Shown piece by piece: positions 41,746 through 45,889 of a stretch of 45,889 bases of DNA. The stretch lies in contig NZ_SFCC01000027.1 of the NCBI RefSeq assembly GCF_004214935.1, forward strand, positions 1 to 45,889. The letters run 5' to 3'. The stretch's first letter is position 1; the number at the start of each line of letters is the position of its first letter. Below the pieces are notes generated by a model. The model was not told the origin of the DNA, ran no database searches, and saw nothing but the letters and a program-made list of their open reading frames with translations. Position numbers and translations under genes: made by a program. Source of the DNA: Amycolatopsis suaedae (lineage in GTDB: Bacteria > Actinomycetota > Actinomycetes > Mycobacteriales > Pseudonocardiaceae).

Positions 41746-41770
41746 GCATGTTCAATTTGAATGAACATGC
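41746..41770. promoter_or_regulatory. Inverted repeat over the abiEi start
   Basis: GCATGTTCA (41746-41754), 7-bp AT spacer, TGAACATGC (41762-41770): a perfect 9-bp dyad covering the ATG. AbiEi antitoxins bind inverted repeats in their own promoter, so this is a candidate autoregulatory operator, which would imply a leaderless or very short-leader mRNA. Confidence 0.6.
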
Positions 41771-42815
41771 CGAGTCGCTGAACGCGACTGGCTGGCCCGC
41801 GGAAGCGCGTCTCCGGCTTGAGGAGCTGGGCTTCCGGGTCGAGGTGCTCGGCACCGAAGCGCGGGTTCCCGGTGATGTGCCGGATAGCCGGGTGGACGTC
41901 ATGGTGCGGCTCACCACGAAATCCGGTGCCACCCGGACGTACGGGGTGGAGATCAAGCGGCGGATGACGGCAGAACTGGCCACGGCTGTCCACTTTCCGT
42001 CGGCTCCCCCGCCGTTGCTGCTCACCACGTATCTAGGCGACCCGGTCGCCGGGCGGCTGCGTGCCCGGGGAATCGACTACGTGGACACCGCGGGCAATGC
42101 TCATCTCGCCTGGGACGACGTCCTGGTTGACATCCGCGGCCGGCGAAAGCCCGCCACGCCCGCCGGAAGAGCCTCGTCGCGGGGCGCGGGAGCCTTCGGC
42201 CGGGCCGGTCTGCGAGTCCTTTTCGTCCTGCTCAGCTGGCCGGAGACGGCCGCCTATCCGTACCGCCGGCTGGCTGAGGCAAGCGGAGTGTCGCTCGGCA
42301 CGGTCAAGACAGTGATCGACGAGCTCGGCGACGCCGGCTATCTGTACGGACGTGGGGGTGAGCGACGGCTTGCTCGCGGAGCTGAACTGCTCGACCGGTG
42401 GTCCGAGGCATACTCGATCACCTTGGACTCCGCGCTCACCCTCGGTGAGTTCGATGCCGCGGACCTCTCGTGGTGGCGCGACGCGGAAAGCGATCTGCTC
42501 GCCCTGGGAGTTCAGGTGGGCGGGGAAGCCGGGGCGAGCCTCATCGACCCGCACCTGCGGCCGTCCTCCCTCACGCTCTACGCCGACCGGGTGCCCGTCC
42601 GCCTCATCAGCCGGTATCGCCTCGCTCGGGCGGAAAACAAAGGCAACGTGCACGTTCGAACCAAGTTCTGGCAGGCACCCGAACCCGAGTCCTGGATCGT
42701 GCCGTCCCCCTTGATCTACGCCGACCTGCTGGCTTCCGGGGATCCGCGCCAGCGCGATCATGGCGACCGGATTCGGAGGATCGATGCTCGACTTGAGCGC
42801 ATCGACCGAACCTGA
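41748..42815 (+). CDS. Type IV toxin-antitoxin AbiEi-family antitoxin (COG4861-like)
   Basis: 355 aa from ATG 41748; GTG 41742 is also possible. The N-terminal half has an endonuclease-like strand set (YGVEIKRRMTAELATAV, LLLTTYLGDPVAGRLRARGIDYVDTAGNAHL). A winged helix follows (AGLRVLFVLLSWPETAAYPYRRLAEASGVSLGTVKTVIDELGDAGYL). The C-terminal half contains DRVPVRLISRYRLA. Paired with and overlapping a nucleotidyltransferase gene, this is an AbiE-type operon. The first 30 bp are AT-rich. It directly follows ssrA. Confidence 0.83.
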   Translation: MFNLNEHAESLNATGWPAEARLRLEELGFRVEVLGTEARVPGDVPDSRVDVMVRLTTKSGATRTYGVEIKRRMTAELATAVHFPSAPPPLLLTTYLGDPVAGRLRARGIDYVDTAGNAHLAWDDVLVDIRGRRKPATPAGRASSRGAGAFGRAGLRVLFVLLSWPETAAYPYRRLAEASGVSLGTVKTVIDELGDAGYLYGRGGERRLARGAELLDRWSEAYSITLDSALTLGEFDAADLSWWRDAESDLLALGVQVGGEAGASLIDPHLRPSSLTLYADRVPVRLISRYRLARAENKGNVHVRTKFWQAPEPESWIVPSPLIYADLLASGDPRQRDHGDRIRRIDARLERIDRT

Positions 42816-43581
42816 TCTCCTGCTTGCCGCGAAAGTGCTGGCTCGGGTGGATGAGGTTGCCCGCGCAGCGGGAGTCGACTACCTCGTTGTCGGGGCAACG
42901 GCACGCACAATGCTGTCGATCGGGCTGGTCGGTGGGCCGCCTGACCGGGCCACTCGAGACATCGACATCGCCGCCGCGATGGGAACCTGGGAGGACTTCG
43001 ACCGGTTCGTCAGCCGGCTGGAACGGCGCGGCAAGAGCGTGCATTCGTTTCTCGTGGAAGGCGTCGAGGTCGATGTGCTGCCTTATGGGGGCGTCGAGGA
43101 GGAAGACCGGACCATCCTCTGGCCCGACGACCACCGGATGAACGTTCGAGGGCTGAGTGAAGCGGTGGCATCGGCCGAGCTGGTGCGGCTACCTGGCGGG
43201 CTTGTCATCAAGGTGCCCACGGTGCCTGCGTTGGCGCTACTCAAGCTCCTGGCCTGGTGGGATCGGCGCGCCAGGACCACGCGCGACGCCATCGACCTCG
43301 GGACAATGATCGGCTGGTATTCGTCGGGACCGTATTTGGACCGGCTCTACGGCGAGGAAATCGACATCCTCGAGCGGCACGGCTACGACCCCGCGCTGGC
43401 GGGAGCCTGGCTCCTTGGGTCGCACATGCCGGGCCTGCTTGATCCTGCGGGCGTCGCGGTGCTGCTCGACATGGTCGGTAACACCGATGTACTGGCCCGG
43501 CTGGTCGGCGACGTTCGCCTCCCTCGAGGTGCGGCCCTTGTTCCGGCCCTGGCCGAGGGCATCAGGGAGGCGCACGTCTAA
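42784..43581 (+). CDS. AbiEii-type nucleotidyltransferase toxin
   Basis: 265 aa from ATG 42784 with GGAGGA just upstream; it overlaps the antitoxin stop by 32 bp. Nucleotidyltransferase fold: YLVVGATARTML, then the metal Asp pair D59/D61 in TRDIDIAAAM and a third Asp97 in VEVDVLPYG. PALALLKLLAWWDRRARTTRDAIDLGTMI is the conserved helical part. AbiEii-like toxins transfer nucleotides to tRNA or other targets; the target here is unknown. All catalytic acids look intact. Confidence 0.83.
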   Translation: MLDLSASTEPDLLLAAKVLARVDEVARAAGVDYLVVGATARTMLSIGLVGGPPDRATRDIDIAAAMGTWEDFDRFVSRLERRGKSVHSFLVEGVEVDVLPYGGVEEEDRTILWPDDHRMNVRGLSEAVASAELVRLPGGLVIKVPTVPALALLKLLAWWDRRARTTRDAIDLGTMIGWYSSGPYLDRLYGEEIDILERHGYDPALAGAWLLGSHMPGLLDPAGVAVLLDMVGNTDVLARLVGDVRLPRGAALVPALAEGIREAHV

Positions 43582-43591
43582 CCGGGTTCTG

Positions 43592-44770
43592 TCACCTCAA
43601 GGTGCTGAAGAAGCTTCTGATGTCGTTGACCAGGTCTTCTGGGGATTCCATGGCGGGGAAGTGGCCTCCGGTCTGGTGCTCGGTCCAGTGGGTGATCTCG
43701 TTCGCGGGGTCGACCAGGGGTTTGATGCTGTGGTCGGCCGCGAAGACCGCGACGCCGGTGGGCGCGGCGACGCCGCCGGTGGGGTTGCCACCCGCCTGCC
43801 GGACGAACTCCCGGAACGCCCGCATGCCCTCGTAGGTGAAGTGCGCCGACGAGGCACCCGAGCCGGTGAACCAGTAGATGCTCACGGCCGTCAGCAACTG
43901 GTCGATGTCCACGGCGTCCTCCGGCAGCGTCGCGGCCGGGTCGGTCCACTCGGCGAACTTCTCCACGATCCACGCCAGCTGCATCGCCGGTGAGTCCGAC
44001 AACCCGTAGGACAGGGTCTGCGGCCGGGTCGCCTGCAGGTGCAGGTAACCCATGCCGGTCTCGCGCCACTGCTCGAACCGCTCCGCCCGCTCCCGGTCCG
44101 CGCCGGACAGAGCGTCCAGCTCCAGCGGCGGGCCGAACGGCGCAGGCGCCGGGCCGTTCAGGTGCACGCCCAGCACCCGGCCGGGAGCCACCATCGGCAA
44201 CATGCCCGACACGCCGGCGCCGACGTCGCCGCCCTGCGCCGCGAACCGTTCGTAGCCCAGCCGGCTCATCAGCTCGGCGAACGCCGCCGCGACGCGGAAC
44301 AGGTTGCCCCACCCCTCACCGGACACCGGGGTCGAGAACCCGAAACCGGGCAGCGACGGGATGACCACGTGGAACGCGTCGGCGGGGTCGCCGCCGTGTG
44401 CGGCGGGGTCGGTGAGCGGGCCGATCACCCGCAGGAAGTCGACGAACGACCCCGGCCAGCCGTGGGTCAGCAGCAGCGGCACCGCGTCCGGCTCCGCCGA
44501 GCGGACGTGCACGAAGTGGATGGTCTGGCCGTCGATCTCGGTGGTGAACTGCGGCAGCTCGTTGAGCTTCGCCTCCTGCTCCCGCCAGTCGAACTCGCCG
44601 CCCCAGTAACCGGCCAGGCCCCGCAGGTAGTCCAGCGGGACGCCACGCGACCAGCCGGTGCCCACGGCCGCCGGCCAGCGGGTACCGGCCAGCCGGGCAC
44701 GCAGCCCGTCGACCTCGGCCTGCGGGATCTCGATGCGGAAGGGGCGGATGTCGGTGCTGTTCTGAGTCAT
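43592..44770 (-). CDS. Epoxide hydrolase family protein (EHN + alpha/beta hydrolase)
   Basis: 392 aa from ATG 44770. The N-terminal EHN segment (IRPFRIEIPQAEVDGLRARLAGTRWP) is followed by an alpha/beta hydrolase with the oxyanion HGWPGS, the nucleophile Asp in AAQGGDVGAGVSGML, and the late His in GGHFPAMESPEDLV. It should open epoxides to diols; the substrate is unknown. Divergent from the WYL regulator, which probably controls it. Confidence 0.92.
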   Translation of the reverse strand: MTQNSTDIRPFRIEIPQAEVDGLRARLAGTRWPAAVGTGWSRGVPLDYLRGLAGYWGGEFDWREQEAKLNELPQFTTEIDGQTIHFVHVRSAEPDAVPLLLTHGWPGSFVDFLRVIGPLTDPAAHGGDPADAFHVVIPSLPGFGFSTPVSGEGWGNLFRVAAAFAELMSRLGYERFAAQGGDVGAGVSGMLPMVAPGRVLGVHLNGPAPAPFGPPLELDALSGADRERAERFEQWRETGMGYLHLQATRPQTLSYGLSDSPAMQLAWIVEKFAEWTDPAATLPEDAVDIDQLLTAVSIYWFTGSGASSAHFTYEGMRAFREFVRQAGGNPTGGVAAPTGVAVFAADHSIKPLVDPANEITHWTEHQTGGHFPAMESPEDLVNDIRSFFSTLR

Positions 44771-44831
44771 GAACCCACGGTAGAAAGCATTGAGGAAAGG
44801 TTCGTTCCGCGATTGCGGGGAGGGTGCAAGA

Positions 44832-45889
44832 ATGCTGGAAACCTCCGCGCGACTGCTGCGCCTGCTGTCCCTGCTGCAGACCCACCGCGACTGGTCCGGG
44901 CCGGACCTCGCCGAGCGGCTCGGCGTCACCACCCGGACCGTGCGCAACGACGTGGAACGGTTGCGGGCCCTGGGCTACCCGGTGCACGCCACCCCCGGCG
45001 TCTCCGGTGGTTACCGGCTGGGTGCCGGCGCCCAGCTCCCGCCGCTGCTGCTCGACGACGAGGAGGCGGTGGCCGTCGCGGTCGGCCTGCGCACGGCGGC
45101 GAGCGGGACGGTCGCCGGTATCGAGGAGACGTCCGTGCGGGCCCTGGCGAAACTGGAGCAGATCCTGCCCGGCAGGCTGCGGCGGCGGGTGAACGCGGTG
45201 CAGGCCTACACGGTGCCGGTGCCCGGCAGGGGGCCGACCGTCGACGCCGACCTGCTGACCACGCTCGCCACCACCTGCCGCGACGCGCAGCGGCTGCGGT
45301 TCGACTACCGCTCCCACGACGGCGCCGCGACCCGGCGCGAGGTGGAGCCGCACCGGCTGGTCCACCTGCGGGGACGGTGGTACCTGCTGGCCTGGGACCT
45401 GGGGCGCGACGACTGGCGGACGTTCCGCGCCGACCGGATCGAGCCGAAGATCCCGGCCGGCCCCCGGTTCACCCCGCGGGAACCGCCCGAGGAGGGAGTG
45501 GGGGAGTTCGTCGAGCGGGGCGCGGCGCAGGCCCCGTGGCGGTTCCGCGCCCGGGTCCGGGTGCACGCGCCGCGCGACGTGGTGGCGGCGCGGGTGCCGG
45601 TGCTGGCCGGACAGCTGGAGGCGATCGACGACAACAGCTGCCTGCTCACCGCCGGCTCGGACAACCCGCACCAGCTGCTGGTCTGGCTCGGCATGCTGGA
45701 CGTCGACTTCGAGATCGTCGACTCACCCGCGCTCGCGGACGCCGTCACCACCCTGATCGCCCGCTACCACCGCGCCTTGAAGCGGGAGCAAGGGAGCTTT
45801 ACTAGCGAAGAACCTGGATCCACCGATGTGGTTTGTCGGTGGATCCAGGTGGTAGTTGTTGATCTTGTGTTGGTGGGTGGGCGTGCGGG
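44832..45889 (+). CDS. Helix-turn-helix WYL-domain regulator, 3' end disrupted
   Basis: Starts at ATG 44832 (GGGAGGG upstream). HTH_11: SARLLRLLSLLQTHRDWSGPDLAERLGVTTRTVRNDVERLRALGY. WYL domain: LRFDYRSHDG...VEPHRLVHLRGRWYLLAWDL...DWRTFRADRI, then a C-terminal dimer part. Normal family sequence ends near RYHRALKREQ (about 45786). The frame then reads through half of palindromic repeat 7 and into unrelated sequence, with no stop before the window end. In an intact repeat the frame would stop at GGG-TAG. The extension is therefore probably an artefact of insertion. Confidence 0.88.
   Translation, partial: MLETSARLLRLLSLLQTHRDWSGPDLAERLGVTTRTVRNDVERLRALGYPVHATPGVSGGYRLGAGAQLPPLLLDDEEAVAVAVGLRTAASGTVAGIEETSVRALAKLEQILPGRLRRRVNAVQAYTVPVPGRGPTVDADLLTTLATTCRDAQRLRFDYRSHDGAATRREVEPHRLVHLRGRWYLLAWDLGRDDWRTFRADRIEPKIPAGPRFTPREPPEEGVGEFVERGAAQAPWRFRARVRVHAPRDVVAARVPVLAGQLEAIDDNSCLLTAGSDNPHQLLVWLGMLDVDFEIVDSPALADAVTTLIARYHRALKREQGSFTSEEPGSTDVVCRWIQVVVVDLVLVGGRA
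45786..45812. repeat. Dispersed palindromic repeat, copy 7 (left half only)
   Basis: Left arm GAGCAAGGGAGCTTTACTA plus loop GCGAAGAA, identical to copy 5 up to the loop. The expected GGG and right arm are replaced by other sequence at 45813. Confidence 0.92.
45812..45850. repeat. Second type of hairpin at the break
   Basis: Perfect 15-bp inverted repeat ACCTGGATCCACCGA / TCGGTGGATCCAGGT with 9-nt loop. It begins exactly where repeat 7 is cut. No other copy is in the window. Confidence 0.88.
45813..45889. mobile_element. Possible left end of an inserted element
   Basis: Sequence from the break to the window end is unrelated to the repeat family and less typical of the flanking DNA (GGTAGTTGTTGATCTTGTG). 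The terminal hairpin and the clean junction in the loop of a palindrome suggest an insertion sequence end, but no transposase can be read in 77 bp. Confidence 0.35.

Noticed and set aside
41578..43591. Complete genomic island at ssrA
   Set aside because: No duplicate of the ssrA 3' end and no integrase were found before the epoxide hydrolase gene; only the toxin-antitoxin pair is supported.

Overview
The window is high-GC actinobacterial chromosome. The gene set and order (glnE/glnA, uvrD2-whiB7-AarF block, YlbL-type protease with UPF0182, prfB-ftsE-ftsX-smpB-ssrA), the GTG starts, the initiator tRNA with a C1-U72 mismatch and a tmRNA tag ending in ALAA fit the order Pseudonocardiales (Amycolatopsis-like). 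Genus is inference; no 16S is visible.

Layout. 1-120: 3' end of a 5S rRNA and its terminator, so an rRNA operon lies to the left. 125-5999: secreted subtilase, class I amidotransferase, glnE and a hotdog thioesterase. 6000-9060: a two-gene islet (DUF1841/PRiA4_ORF3 protein and a DUF4365 protein) splitting glnE from glnA. 9132-13109: glnA with a GlnR-like operator, RDD protein, a solitary AbiEi/DUF559-type protein between two palindromic repeats, DUF4191 protein. 13162-21136: uvrD2, whiB7 with an attenuator leader, a coupled small ORF, a zinc-ribbon protein, a second AbiEi/DUF559-type protein with a damaged nuclease end, AarF kinase, ThiF/cyclodehydratase-like protein, YgjP-type metallopeptidase. 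21171-27475: zincin, PDZ-Lon protease, PPA1309-like protein, UPF0182 protein. 27544-31683: two identical initiator tRNA genes bracketing a NarL-type two-component system, a polytopic membrane protein, its frameshifted partial paralogue and a thioesterase. 31965-35890: PadR regulator, prfB, ftsE, ftsX, smpB. 35893-41033: acyltransferase, small protein, MarR/cupin pair, and a three-gene sensor/kinase/regulator operon. 41208-43581: ssrA followed by an AbiEi/AbiEii-type toxin-antitoxin operon. 43592-45889: epoxide hydrolase and a divergent WYL regulator whose 3' end is interrupted.

Nitrogen control is represented by glnA, its adenylyltransferase GlnE and the GlnR-like site. Translation quality control is represented by prfB, smpB and ssrA. 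whiB7 and its leader form an antibiotic-responsive resistance switch.

The most unusual structure is a family of seven ~50-bp palindromes (19-bp arms AAGGGAGCTTT core, 11-nt oriented loop). Each lies at or just after a stop codon. Two flank the first AbiEi/DUF559 gene. The seventh is cut exactly in its loop by a different 15-bp hairpin sequence that runs to the window end and removes the stop codon the repeat would have supplied to the WYL gene.
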